Source of the DNA: Bacteroidaceae bacterium | GTDB lineage: Bacteria > Bacteroidota > Bacteroidia > Bacteroidales > Bacteroidaceae | DNA length: 64,000 nucleotides | NCBI GenBank assembly: GCA_016284045.1 | Contig: JAEEOB010000085.1 | Location: 1-64,000 of the forward strand | Reading direction: 5' to 3' | Shown here: one piece after another, positions 17,259 to 27,572 of the stretch | Layout: each line of letters starts with the position of its first letter | Position numbering within the stretch: the stretch's first letter is position 1 | The notes under the pieces: model-generated | The model's input: only the letters and a program-made list of their open reading frames with translations | Told to the model about the DNA's origin: nothing | Databases searched by the model: none | Position numbers and translations under genes: made by a program

Positions 17259-17822
17259 ATGATGTTGAAGGAAAGGATAGAGGCACTTTCAAAAAACTAT
17301 GCGAATGTGCTTGACTGCATTGGTGAGGACAAAAATCGCGAGGGGCTGCTCAACACTCCTGAACGGGTTGCCAAAAGCATGGTATTTCTCACTGCCGGTT
17401 ATGGCATGGATCCTGTAGCCGTGATTAACTCCGCCAAGTTCAAAGAGGAATACAACGACATGGTGCTAATTAAGGACACAGAGTTCTACTCCATGTGTGA
17501 ACACCATATCTTGCCTTTTTTTGGAAAAGTGCATGTGGCTTACGTGCCTGACGGTGAGATTGTGGGGCTCAGCAAGATTCCTCGTGTCATCGACATCTTT
17601 GCACGTAGGCTTCAGGTTCAGGAACGGCTTACCGTGGAAGTCAGAAAATGTATAGAGGAGACACTAAAGCCTAAAGGTGTGGCAGTGGTTGTGGAGGCAC
17701 AGCATCTCTGTATGCAGATGAGAGGCGTCCAGAAACAGGGCGCCATCACCCGCACCATGGATGTGTCGGGTGTGTTCAAGGAAAAAGAAAAACTTGAGGA
17801 GTTCCTCAATGCCATTTCATAG
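17259..17822 (+). CDS. folE: GTP cyclohydrolase I
   Basis: SMCEHHILPFFGKVHVAYVP; GLSKIPRVIDIFARRLQVQERLT. Confidence 0.98.
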   Translation: MMLKERIEALSKNYANVLDCIGEDKNREGLLNTPERVAKSMVFLTAGYGMDPVAVINSAKFKEEYNDMVLIKDTEFYSMCEHHILPFFGKVHVAYVPDGEIVGLSKIPRVIDIFARRLQVQERLTVEVRKCIEETLKPKGVAVVVEAQHLCMQMRGVQKQGAITRTMDVSGVFKEKEKLEEFLNAIS

Positions 17823-17990
17823 GCGTTTTTCCCCATTCACTTTACAATTCCTGAAAATCTGTCAGTTTCAGAACTGATGGAATTTTTGTTTTAATCACAT
17901 CTCTCAAATCTCAGCGGTTCGGTATGCTGCGTTGTCAACACAGCCAAAACCTTAAACGCCTCAATTCTTAACTCTTAACTTTCATCTTTC

Positions 17991-20105
17991 GTGATTGATC
18001 GACAGACCGTTGACCGGATTATTGACGCAGCTAATATTTATGATGTGGTGTCAGACTATGTGTCCTTGCGCCGTTCGGGCACAAGCTATAAAGGACTGTG
18101 TCCTTTCCACGACGATAAGACACCCTCTTTTTATGTCAATCCTGCGAAAGGTGTCTGTAAATGTTTTGCCTGTGGAAAAGGAGGGTCGGCTGTCGGATTC
18201 ATCATGGAAATCGAGCAGATGTCTTATCCTGAGGCACTGAAGCATCTGGCAAAGAAATTCAATATTGAGATTAAAGAGGAAGAACTTTCGAAGGAGGAAA
18301 TCAAAATCAGGGGAGAAAGGGAACGGATGCTGGCTGTCAATAACTGGGCTGCTGAATTTTTCCACGACTATATGCTCAACACCTCAATGGGACAGGCGGT
18401 AGGACTGGCTTATTTCCGTTCTCGTGGATTCCGTGATGACATTATCGCAAAATTCAAGCTCGGCTATGCACCCGACGAATGGGATGCGTTGGCGAAAGCG
18501 GCTAAGTTAAAAGGGTTCAAAGAAGATGTGCTTGTTGCCACATCTCTTGCCTTCAAGAAAGACAACGGTCAGCTGACCGACAAGTTCCACGGTCGCGTCA
18601 TGTTCCCGTGGTTCTCGCTCAGCGGTCAGGTCATTGGATTCGGAGGACGAGTGCTTGATTCGCGTACCAAAGGAGTCAGTCAGAAATATGTGAATTCCAA
18701 CGACTCTGAGATTTATCATAAGCTTCAGGAGCTCTATGGACTGTTTCAGGCAAAGAAACAAATTGCTAAAGAGCAGCTTGTGTATATGGTGGAAGGCTAC
18801 ACCGATGTGCTGTCAATGCATCAATGTGGCGTTGAGAACGTGGTTGCTAACTCAGGGACAGCACTCAACGATGCGCAGATACACCTGCTCAAAAGGTTTA
18901 CCAATAATATCACGCTGATTTACGACGGTGATGATGCGGGTATCCATGCGGCAATCAGGGGAACAGACATGCTGCTGGCGCAGAACATGAACGTGAAGGT
19001 ACTGCTGTTGCCCGATGGTCATGATCCTGACAGTTTCGCACGAAAACATTCGGCACAGGAGTTCAAAGACTATGTGGCGAAAAACCAGACAGACTTCATC
19101 ATATTCAAGGTGAACCATCTGCTGCAAGATGCAGGCAACGACCCGCGTAAACGTTCGGAGGTGACAGAGAATATCCTTTTCAGCATCAGCATCATCCCGG
19201 ATGAGATTGTCCGGTCGGCATATATCCATGAGTGTGCAGAGCTGATGAACATGGATGAGCAGATGCTCATGCGCCGGTGTGTCCAGCTCAGAAAGGCAAA
19301 CAAGGAAAAAAAGGACAAGGAGCGTGAACAGGAGCTGGCAAGGCAGCAAAGACTGGAACAACGTGCTGAGCAACAGGATGAGCAACAGGCAACAGGGCAG
19401 ACCGTTCAGAATCATACAGATGGTCATGAAGTACAACAACCGCTTCCCACCACAACACAGGAACACAGGCAGCCCAAAGCACAACGACAAGCCAGCCTTA
19501 CCACCCCTTCAGATGTATCGGGTGCTGCCACCGACAGCCGGCTGGTTTCCGACAAATGGAGCTCCGACATCCTCGGAATGGAGACGCTTATCATGAGGAT
19601 GGTGGTCAGATATGGCGAGCAGACAATCACTATGGAGGATGAGCAGGGGGAGCAGACACAAGTCAGACTGGTGAACTGGATCCAACAGCAGCTCGATGTC
19701 GATCAGATGAAGCTTATCAGTCCGCTATATTCTGAGATGATGGCTGATGCCCTCCAGCATGTGAACGAGCCGGGTGAATCGTGCCGCCGTTTGTTCCTCA
19801 CCAGTCCCGACATGCAGGTGCAAAAGGTTGCATCCGACATGCTCAACGACAAATACAGGGTTGACAGCACGTTCTACACTGGGGAGGAGAGTGAAAACAT
19901 CACAGAAATCATTCACAGGCTTATGCTCGACTATAAATATTTTGTGGTACGACGCGAAATTCATTTCCTGAAACTACAGCTTGCCGACAAGTCCGTGGCG
20001 GCAGAAAGCGAAAAATATATGGAAGTGCTCAAACGGTATAAATTCTTCACTGACATACAGAAACAATTGGCTAAGTTTCTGGGGGAGAAAATAATATCGG
20101 TTTAG
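17991..20105 (+). CDS. dnaG: DNA primase (GTG start)
   Basis: CHC2 zinc finger GLCPFHDDKTPSFYVNPAKGVCKCFACGKGG; TOPRIM; Q-rich linker. Confidence 0.97.
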   Translation: MIDRQTVDRIIDAANIYDVVSDYVSLRRSGTSYKGLCPFHDDKTPSFYVNPAKGVCKCFACGKGGSAVGFIMEIEQMSYPEALKHLAKKFNIEIKEEELSKEEIKIRGERERMLAVNNWAAEFFHDYMLNTSMGQAVGLAYFRSRGFRDDIIAKFKLGYAPDEWDALAKAAKLKGFKEDVLVATSLAFKKDNGQLTDKFHGRVMFPWFSLSGQVIGFGGRVLDSRTKGVSQKYVNSNDSEIYHKLQELYGLFQAKKQIAKEQLVYMVEGYTDVLSMHQCGVENVVANSGTALNDAQIHLLKRFTNNITLIYDGDDAGIHAAIRGTDMLLAQNMNVKVLLLPDGHDPDSFARKHSAQEFKDYVAKNQTDFIIFKVNHLLQDAGNDPRKRSEVTENILFSISIIPDEIVRSAYIHECAELMNMDEQMLMRRCVQLRKANKEKKDKEREQELARQQRLEQRAEQQDEQQATGQTVQNHTDGHEVQQPLPTTTQEHRQPKAQRQASLTTPSDVSGAATDSRLVSDKWSSDILGMETLIMRMVVRYGEQTITMEDEQGEQTQVRLVNWIQQQLDVDQMKLISPLYSEMMADALQHVNEPGESCRRLFLTSPDMQVQKVASDMLNDKYRVDSTFYTGEESENITEIIHRLMLDYKYFVVRREIHFLKLQLADKSVAAESEKYMEVLKRYKFFTDIQKQLAKFLGEKIISV

Positions 20106-20136
20106 TTTTTTTAGTTTTAAGTTTTAGTTGAGTTCT

Positions 20137-20190
20137 GATTATTCTGATTGTTCCGATTACTCTGAATACTCTGATAATTCTGATTACTCC
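20137..20190. repeat. Tandem array, 6 x 9 bp, consensus GATTACTCT
   Basis: GATTATTCT GATTGTTCC GATTACTCT GAATACTCT GATAATTCT GATTACTCC. Confidence 0.85.
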
Positions 20191-20215
20191 GTTTTTCAAC
20201 ATTATCTATTTCCAA

Positions 20216-20983
20216 ATGAAATCTCAAGTAAAAATTTTGCTAATCCTTATGCTTGTCCTTGGAGGTGTGCTGGCATACGCTCTTCTCTCAGACAGCGATA
20301 ATGACGAGAATCTCATCAAGAAAATAAGTCTTTACGATAAATACCGTGTTGAACCCGACTCCACAACTGAGCCTGATGTCGAAGAAAAGGAAGTTGCCAG
20401 TCTGAAGCAGCCATTAGATACGACACCTCAGAACATCCTTCTTTTGGGAGAGTCGATGGTGGAGGGACTTGCCCGCCCGTTTGCCGACTACTGCACCGCC
20501 AACGGTCATGAGTTTAATGCTGTCTGCTGGTACAGCTCAACCACAAAGCATTGGGCGAAAACCGACACACTCAGCTATTTCCTCAACAAGTTCAATCCTT
20601 CATACGTGCTGATATCTGTCGGAGGTAACGAGCAGTTTGTTAAAGACCTTGACGTGAGGGAGAAATATATCAAACAAATGCTCGATATACTGAAAGACAG
20701 GAAAATTGTATGGATTGGTACGCCGGCCTGGAAGAAAGATACAGGCATAAACGATCTGACTCGCAGACTTGTGGGTGATGACCGCTATTTTGACAGCAGA
20801 AACCTTATACTTGACAGACGCCGCGATCATGCTCATCCGACACCAAAGGCCGCAGTGATTTGGATGGACTCTGTGATGGCATGGATAAGCAGTGATGCCA
20901 ACAGAAACCCCATTCTTTTTGATAAGGGGAGGCAAAATGCGAAAACCAAACATTTAACTATTCTTCAACCTATGGATTTTTGA
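20216..20983 (+). CDS. SGNH/GDSL-like hydrolase (DUF459-like)
   Basis: ILLLGESMVEGLARPFADYC; LISVGGNEQF; DHAHPTPKAAVIWMDSVMAWI. Confidence 0.82.
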   Translation: MKSQVKILLILMLVLGGVLAYALLSDSDNDENLIKKISLYDKYRVEPDSTTEPDVEEKEVASLKQPLDTTPQNILLLGESMVEGLARPFADYCTANGHEFNAVCWYSSTTKHWAKTDTLSYFLNKFNPSYVLISVGGNEQFVKDLDVREKYIKQMLDILKDRKIVWIGTPAWKKDTGINDLTRRLVGDDRYFDSRNLILDRRRDHAHPTPKAAVIWMDSVMAWISSDANRNPILFDKGRQNAKTKHLTILQPMDF

Positions 20984-20994
20984 AAACTGTTCAC

Positions 20995-22476
20995 ATGAAT
21001 ACTGATTTTTCTTTTTACAATGCATTCGTTGAGCTATTCACGAAGCAGGATTCCAGCTTGCAGTTCTCCACAATCAAATTTTGGATTCTTTTTGTGGTTT
21101 TTTTTGCGTTTTTCATCTCCATACGTAACAGGAAACGTACGGTGATGATGTCGTATGTTATTGTTTTCAGTCTTTTTATCGCATATAAGGCAAATGGATG
21201 GTATATGGCTCTGCTTCCAGCAACGATGCTGATCTCATGGCTGCTTACAGAGGCGATGAAGAGAACAACGGGCCAAAAGACACGGAAATGGTGGCTTGCT
21301 GTCATTGTTGTGATTGATCTCATGCCGCTCCTGTATTTCAAATATACTAATTTCTTTATTGCCTCTATCAACAGTCTCTTCCATTCAAACTTCGCATTGC
21401 TTGACATTCTGTTGCCTGTAGGTTTGTCGTTTTATACGTTTCAGACCATCAGCTATTCGGTGGATGTGTATAAACAGAAAATCAGCTATGATGTTGATTT
21501 ATTGGAGTATGCCTTCTACATAACATTCTTTCCATTATTGTTCGCAGGTCCGATTACACGTACAGACACGCTTGTCCCTCAGTTGAGGCAGAGGAAGAAA
21601 GTGGATCAGATACTTGTCAATACGGGATTCTGGCTTTTGGTTCTCGGACTTCTGAAGAAAGGACTGGTGGCTGACTATATCGCGGAGTATAACAACTGGG
21701 TTTTTGACGAACCGACAGCATATTCGGGCTTCGAGGTATTCATGGGGACAATTGGTTTCCATGTTCAGCTTTATTGCGATTTCTCTGGTTACAGCGACAT
21801 GGCTATCGGCTTGGCGGCAATTATGGGATTTAAATTGCTTCCGAATTTTAATTCTCCTTATAAGTCACTTAATGTCACAGAATTCTGGAGAAGATGGCAT
21901 ATCTCCCTCTCCACTTGGTTCCGGGATTATCTGTATATTCCTCTGGGAGGGAATAGGAAAGGGGAAGCGAGAACCTATCTCAACAATTTCGTCACGATGG
22001 TGGTGGCGGGGTTATGGCATGGGGCGTCTTGGATGTTTGTCATCTGGGGAGGCATACATGGGGCTGCTCTTGTGGTGCATAAGGCTTGTAGGCAGCTGTT
22101 TCTTGACAAAATTAAAGACACATGGTGGGTGAAACTGGCGGCCTGGACGCTCACGATGGTCACGGTGTGGACTGCGTGGATTTTTTTCAGGGCAAAAGAC
22201 ATGAACACGCTATCCGACGTCTTCTCACAGGTGTTCTGCAATTTCGACTGGGCATACCTCCAGCCGTTCGTGCAGAGAAGAACCATGTGGGTGGTGTTTG
22301 TTATGGTGGCGCTGATTATACATGTATGCCTGCCTGAAAGCTGGGAAACGAAAATCAAAGGGTGGGTGATTAAAGCACATTGGATAGTGAAGCTGATTAT
22401 TTTCGCTCTTGTCGTGCAGCTTATCATCAACTTCAGCCAAAACGGAGTGCAGCCATTGCTCTACTCGCAGTTCTGA
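20995..22476 (+). CDS. MBOAT-family O-acyltransferase (AlgI-like)
   Basis: LLPVGLSFYTFQTISYSVDVY; NVTEFWRRWHISLSTWFRDYLYIPLGGNRKG; GLWHGASW; track ORF begins at TTG 20980, ATG at 20995 preferred. Confidence 0.93.
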   Translation: MNTDFSFYNAFVELFTKQDSSLQFSTIKFWILFVVFFAFFISIRNRKRTVMMSYVIVFSLFIAYKANGWYMALLPATMLISWLLTEAMKRTTGQKTRKWWLAVIVVIDLMPLLYFKYTNFFIASINSLFHSNFALLDILLPVGLSFYTFQTISYSVDVYKQKISYDVDLLEYAFYITFFPLLFAGPITRTDTLVPQLRQRKKVDQILVNTGFWLLVLGLLKKGLVADYIAEYNNWVFDEPTAYSGFEVFMGTIGFHVQLYCDFSGYSDMAIGLAAIMGFKLLPNFNSPYKSLNVTEFWRRWHISLSTWFRDYLYIPLGGNRKGEARTYLNNFVTMVVAGLWHGASWMFVIWGGIHGAALVVHKACRQLFLDKIKDTWWVKLAAWTLTMVTVWTAWIFFRAKDMNTLSDVFSQVFCNFDWAYLQPFVQRRTMWVVFVMVALIIHVCLPESWETKIKGWVIKAHWIVKLIIFALVVQLIINFSQNGVQPLLYSQF

Positions 22477-22537
22477 AAAACGACGGACAACGGCTGTTCT
22501 AATTGTCAGACTTATTGCTTTAATTAATAGTGGATGT

Positions 22538-22906
22538 TTATTGGCTGACTAGTTCTAAATGAACCGGCACCACACCGGATCTAACCATGTCGAGCTCACG
22601 GGCGGCAGCAGGAGACAGGTCGATTACTCTTCCTTTGCCGAACGGACCGCGGTCTATTACACGAACTACAACGGCTCTGCCGTTCTTCTTGTTCGTCACT
22701 CGTACCCGAGTGCCGAATGGGAGGGTACGGTGAGCACAAACCATCGCATCTTTGTTGAATGTCTCCCCTGACGCTGTTTTCCGTCCATGAGACTTCACTC
22801 CATAATAAGTTGCTTGACCGTCAACAACACGTTGAGCGTTCATTAATAAGATGACAGTCAGAAAGACAATCAGCAACAATAAAAATTTTCTCATTATATC
22901 ATTCAT
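22538..22906 (-). CDS. RlpA-like DPBB-domain protein
   Basis: GQATYYGVKSHGRKTASGETFNKDAMVCAHRTLPFGTRVRVTN...VRVIDRGPFGKGRVIDLS. Confidence 0.93.
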   Translation of the reverse strand: MNDIMRKFLLLLIVFLTVILLMNAQRVVDGQATYYGVKSHGRKTASGETFNKDAMVCAHRTLPFGTRVRVTNKKNGRAVVVRVIDRGPFGKGRVIDLSPAAARELDMVRSGVVPVHLELVSQ

Positions 22907-22919
22907 TCAATTCCAAATG

Positions 22920-22927
22920 CAAATTTA
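22920..22927 (-). promoter_or_regulatory. -7 box TAAATTTG for RlpA-like gene
   Basis: CAAATTTA on + strand. Confidence 0.5.
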
Positions 22928-23012
22928 ATGTTTTTATCTCACTTTTTCAAATTGTTACAGTGGAAAAATACCGAATTATAGCCTTTTTGATGGTTTTTTT
23001 GAGAAAATTCAC

Positions 23013-23020
23013 TAACTTTG
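23013..23020 (+). promoter_or_regulatory. -7 box TAACTTTG for ABC-F gene
   Basis: Exact TAnnTTTG. Confidence 0.5.
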
Positions 23021-23161
23021 TAAACTTTTTACCGCATTCAGAGCGATTATACATATATGGATTATTTTCATGTTCCAGTTAACGGAATGAAAGGCGCATG
23101 GCGGAAGTCGCAGTCAACGTGACAAATGTCTCGTCTTCTTGTCTTCTCGTATTCTTAAAGT

Positions 23162-25135
23162 ATGGTATCGATAGATAAACTGACCGTGGAGTTTGCGGCT
23201 AAACCGCTCTTTGAGGATGTGTCGTTTGTGATCAATCCGAAAGAGTGTATAGCACTTGTGGGAAAGAATGGGGCGGGGAAATCCACGCTCCTCAAAATCA
23301 TTGCGGGTTTGCAGCAGCCCACTTCGGGAACGGTCAACAGGCAGAAAGGCATTACTGTAGGGTATCTCCCACAGGTGATGGTGCTTGCCGATGAGACGAC
23401 GGTGGTCGAAGAGGCGGCCAAGGCATTTGTGCATATTAAGGATTTACAGGAGAACCTCCGGAGGATGAACGATGAGTTGGCACAGCGAACAGACTATGAG
23501 TCCGACAGCTATTTACAGCTTGTAGAGCGGTTTACACGTGAGAACGAAAGATTCGACATGTTGGGAGGGCTGAACTATCAGGCGGAAATTGAGCGCACGC
23601 TGCTCGGACTGGGATTTCGCAAACAGGACTTTCACCGTCCTACAGGTGAGTTCTCGGGCGGATGGCGAATGAGAATTGAACTGGCGAAAATCCTGCTGAC
23701 AAAGCCTGACTTGTTGCTTCTCGATGAGCCTACTAATCACCTTGATATCGGGTCGATTCAGTGGTTGGAGCAGTTTATCTCCCACAAGGCAAACGCCGTC
23801 ATTCTTGTCAGCCACGACCGAGCGTTCATTAATAATGTGACGAACCGAACTATCGAGATCACGTGCGGGCATATCAATGATTATAAGGTGACATACGACC
23901 AGTATGTGGTGCTCCGCGATGAGCGTCGTGAGCAACAACTGCGTGCTTATGAGAACCAGCGCAAAGAAATTGAGGACACACAGGCGTTCATCGAGAAATT
24001 CCGCTATAAGCCCACTAAATCGAATCAGGTGCAGAGCAGAATGAAAGCACTGGAACGGATTCAGATTGTAGAGGTGGACGACATCGACACGTCGAAAATC
24101 AACTTGAAATTTCCGAAATGTGAACGGAGCGGAGACTTTCCTCTCATTTGCCAGGATGTGGAAAAATACTACGGACCGCATCTGGTGTTCAAGGATGTAA
24201 ATCTCACGGTGAGACGGGGTGAGAAAGTGGCGTTCGTCGGCAATAACGGAGAAGGGAAATCTACGCTTATCAAATGCATCATGGACGAGATTCCTTTCGA
24301 CGGGATGCTCAAAATTGGACATAACGTACAGATTGGCTATTTCGCACAGAACCAGGCTCAGCTGCTTGACGGAGGCATGACCGTGTTCGACACCATCGAC
24401 CATGTGGCGACTGGCGACATGCGCACGAAGGTCAGGGATATCCTTGCAGCTTTCCTCTTCAGGGGCAACGACATTGACAAGTTTGTAAAAGTACTTTCGG
24501 GAGGGGAAAGGAGCAGGCTGGCGATGATACGGCTATTGCTACAGCCTGTCAATTTCCTTATTCTTGATGAGCCTACCAACCATCTTGACATGCAATCGAA
24601 AGAGGTGCTGAAAAAGGCAATCAGCGAGTTCGACGGTACCGTTATCGTTGTCAGCCACGATCGCGATTTCCTCGATGGTTTGGTGCAACGGGTTTATGAG
24701 TTCGGAAATGGCAGGGTGAGAGAGCATCTTGGAGGCATTTACGACTTCCTCGAGAAAAAACGGCTGGAGAACGAGGGCATCACGGGACTTGACAACAATG
24801 TAAATGCCAGGACAGAAAATGCTTCTCAAACCACATACAGCGGCAAAACCTCTGACACCGTCGCAAAACCGGCGTCCAAGGTCATCGCTCAACAGTCGTA
24901 TGCCCAGCAGAAAGAGCTGGCGCGGCAGAAACGGAAAATTGAGAAGCGGGTGGCGGATGCTGAGGCACAGATTGAGAAGGTGGAGGCGCAGATTGCTGCG
25001 CTTGAGGCAAAGATGATGACCCCCAGGGGGGCAGCCGACTCCTCACTGTTCACCAATCACGCTTATCTCAAGGCTCAGCTCTCTGACCTTGAGGACGAAT
25101 GGGAGCAGGCATCTACAGAGCTGGAGAGTATCTGA
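23162..25135 (+). CDS. ABC-F family ATPase
   Basis: Two Walker A (GKNGAGKST, GNNGEGKST), two LLLDEPTNHLDI/LILDEPTNHLDM, no TM segments. Confidence 0.96.
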   Translation: MVSIDKLTVEFAAKPLFEDVSFVINPKECIALVGKNGAGKSTLLKIIAGLQQPTSGTVNRQKGITVGYLPQVMVLADETTVVEEAAKAFVHIKDLQENLRRMNDELAQRTDYESDSYLQLVERFTRENERFDMLGGLNYQAEIERTLLGLGFRKQDFHRPTGEFSGGWRMRIELAKILLTKPDLLLLDEPTNHLDIGSIQWLEQFISHKANAVILVSHDRAFINNVTNRTIEITCGHINDYKVTYDQYVVLRDERREQQLRAYENQRKEIEDTQAFIEKFRYKPTKSNQVQSRMKALERIQIVEVDDIDTSKINLKFPKCERSGDFPLICQDVEKYYGPHLVFKDVNLTVRRGEKVAFVGNNGEGKSTLIKCIMDEIPFDGMLKIGHNVQIGYFAQNQAQLLDGGMTVFDTIDHVATGDMRTKVRDILAAFLFRGNDIDKFVKVLSGGERSRLAMIRLLLQPVNFLILDEPTNHLDMQSKEVLKKAISEFDGTVIVVSHDRDFLDGLVQRVYEFGNGRVREHLGGIYDFLEKKRLENEGITGLDNNVNARTENASQTTYSGKTSDTVAKPASKVIAQQSYAQQKELARQKRKIEKRVADAEAQIEKVEAQIAALEAKMMTPRGAADSSLFTNHAYLKAQLSDLEDEWEQASTELESI

Positions 25136-25430
25136 TTCCTCAAAGCGTTTTAACTCCCTTTTTTAAAGCCTAAGGACCTTAAAGACCCTAAAAAACTAAA
25201 GACTTTAGCAACAGTAAAAAAATAACTTAGTAAATTTAATGTCAGGCAATCATTCAAGATTCAAACTGATCTTTTTGGCTCTTTTCCAGCTGTTCATCGG
25301 TCATGATGCCCGCATCACTCCCTCTGACCAACTGAAAAACAGCTCAAAAATCTAAGATAAATTTTCCCGACTTATTTTTCACTAATACTTAGAAATACTT
25401 TTCCTCAAAACCGAAATAAAACCGTAAAAT

Positions 25431-27470
25431 ATGAAAATTAAACAGTTAATCTCATTAGTTGCTATGGCAATTACTACTAACGCCGCTGCCCAGGGCATTG
25501 GCATCAGGATGGAGAACCTCGACCAGACGGCTAGTCCGGGAGATAATTTCTATCAGTACGCTTGTGGAGGATGGATGAGAAACAATCCGCTGCCGGCTGA
25601 GTATTCACGTTTCGGATCTTTCGACATGGTTCAGGAAGCGAACAAAGAACAGATAAAGGTACTTATCAACGAGCTTTCCGCGACGAAACATGAGCGGGGC
25701 ACCGTGGCGCAGAAAGTGGGTGACCTCTATTCCCTCTGTATGGACTCTGTTCGTCAGAACAAGGAGGGTGTGAAGCCTATCCTCAACGACCTGAAAGCCA
25801 TTGAAAAGGTGAAGACGAAGGAACAAGCTCTAAAACTCATGGTCGATAACGAGCTGAAAGGCGGCAGCAACCTTTGGGGCTCTTATATCGGAGCTGACAT
25901 GATGGACTCGAAAAACAACCTCGTGGAGGTGGGGCAGGACGGATTGTCGCTCGGACAAAAAGAATACTACCTCAGTGAGGAAGAGTCATTCACCAAGATT
26001 CGTGAGGCGTTCAAGAAGCATATCGTGAAGATGTTTATGCTCGTGGGCGTCAAAGAGAAAGAAGCACAGCGTAAGATGGAGTCGGTCATGGCAGTGGAGA
26101 CCCGCATGGCGAAAGCGTCGAAAAGCCGTACTGAGCTCCGCGACCCGGCATCGAACTACCATAAGATGACCTATCAGCAGTTTAAAACCGATTTCAACGG
26201 CTACGATTGGGATTATTATTTCCATGCTAATTTTATCGACGGTCTCCAGACCCTATCTGTGGGACAGCCGGAAGCGGTGAAGGAAGCGGTGGCTATACTC
26301 AATGAGACAGAACTGCAGCAAATCAAGGACTGGATGCAATGGACCCTGCTCAACGGAAATGCCTCTTGCCTGGGCGATGAGATTTATCTGCAGAACTTTG
26401 ACTTTTATAGCCGTACGATGTCGGGCACGCAGCAGCCACAGCCACGTTGGAAGCGTAGTGTCAGCACTGTGAGCGGTGTGCTTGGCGAGGCTGTGGGCGA
26501 GATGTATGTGGCAAAGTATTTCCCTCCTGAGAACAAGGCGAGGATGGAGAAACTGGTGAAAAATCTGCAAGTTGCGCTCGCTGAGCGTATCGACGCACAG
26601 GAGTGGATGAGTCAGGCTACCAAGGATTATGCAAAGCAGAAACTAGCCGCCTTCTACGTGAAGATCGGTTATCCAAATAAGTGGAAGGACTACGGCAAAC
26701 TGGACATCGACCCTCAGAAGAACCTCTACGAGAACATGCAGGCTATAAGACTGTGGGCCACCAAGAAACATGTGGAGGACAAATACAATAAGCCGGTTGA
26801 CAGGGATGAGTGGCACATGACACCGCAAACTGTAAATGCTTATTATAACCCCACCACCAATGAAATATGCTTCCCTGCAGGCATCCTTCAGTACCCTTTC
26901 TTCGACATGCAGGCAGACGATGCCTTCAACTATGGTGCCATTGGTGTGGTTATTGGACATGAGATGACCCATGGCTTCGACGATCAGGGACGTCAGTTCG
27001 ACCACGACGGCAATTTCCGCGACTGGTGGCAGGAGGGCGACGGTGACAAGTTCAAGGCACGTGCTAAAGTGATGTCCGACTTCTTCTCTGCCATCAGTGT
27101 TCTGCCCGATCTCAAAGGCAACGGAGAGCTGACACTCGGTGAGAACCTCGCCGACCATGGCGGATTACAGGTGGCTTTCACCGCGTTTCAGAACGCACAG
27201 CGACAGGCTGCCGAGGAGGGAAAGAAGCCGTTGAAGATGGTCAACGGACTAACTCCCGAGCAGCGTTTCTTCCTTGCTTACGCAGGAGTGTGGGGGCAGA
27301 ACATCACAGAGGCTGAAATCCGTAACCGCACCGTGCGCGACCCTCATGCGCTCGGAGAATGGCGTGTGAACGGCGCACTTCCACATATCGACGCATGGTA
27401 TGAGGCGTTCGGTGTGAAACCTGGCAATAAACTCTATGTCCCGAAAGATCAAAGAGTGGATATCTGGTAG
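25431..27470 (+). CDS. M13-family (neprilysin/PepO-like) metallopeptidase
   Basis: VIGHEMTHGFDDQGRQFDHDGN; ENLADHGGL; signal peptide. Confidence 0.96.
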   Translation: MKIKQLISLVAMAITTNAAAQGIGIRMENLDQTASPGDNFYQYACGGWMRNNPLPAEYSRFGSFDMVQEANKEQIKVLINELSATKHERGTVAQKVGDLYSLCMDSVRQNKEGVKPILNDLKAIEKVKTKEQALKLMVDNELKGGSNLWGSYIGADMMDSKNNLVEVGQDGLSLGQKEYYLSEEESFTKIREAFKKHIVKMFMLVGVKEKEAQRKMESVMAVETRMAKASKSRTELRDPASNYHKMTYQQFKTDFNGYDWDYYFHANFIDGLQTLSVGQPEAVKEAVAILNETELQQIKDWMQWTLLNGNASCLGDEIYLQNFDFYSRTMSGTQQPQPRWKRSVSTVSGVLGEAVGEMYVAKYFPPENKARMEKLVKNLQVALAERIDAQEWMSQATKDYAKQKLAAFYVKIGYPNKWKDYGKLDIDPQKNLYENMQAIRLWATKKHVEDKYNKPVDRDEWHMTPQTVNAYYNPTTNEICFPAGILQYPFFDMQADDAFNYGAIGVVIGHEMTHGFDDQGRQFDHDGNFRDWWQEGDGDKFKARAKVMSDFFSAISVLPDLKGNGELTLGENLADHGGLQVAFTAFQNAQRQAAEEGKKPLKMVNGLTPEQRFFLAYAGVWGQNITEAEIRNRTVRDPHALGEWRVNGALPHIDAWYEAFGVKPGNKLYVPKDQRVDIW

Positions 27471-27471
27471 T

Positions 27472-27513
27472 TAGTATTTCCTGGGATTTCTTAGGATTTC
27501 CCAGGAAATACTA
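27472..27513. repeat. 15-bp perfect inverted repeat, 12-nt loop
   Basis: TAGTATTTCCTGGGA-tttcttaggatt-TCCCAGGAAATACTA immediately after the M13 stop. Confidence 0.85.
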
Positions 27514-27572
27514 GTTCTTCTAGTCTTAGAAATAATGTAAATCGTAATTATTTAAATCGTAAATAAAAACTC

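Noticed and set aside
19300-19520. Gln-rich low-complexity linker in dnaG as a possible insertion
   Set aside because: In frame, between the primase core and C-terminal helicase-binding region; variable linkers are normal there.
23513-24403. 296-aa antisense ORF inside the ABC-F gene
   Set aside because: Shadow ORF opposite conserved Walker motifs; no signal peptide, domain or promoter recognised.
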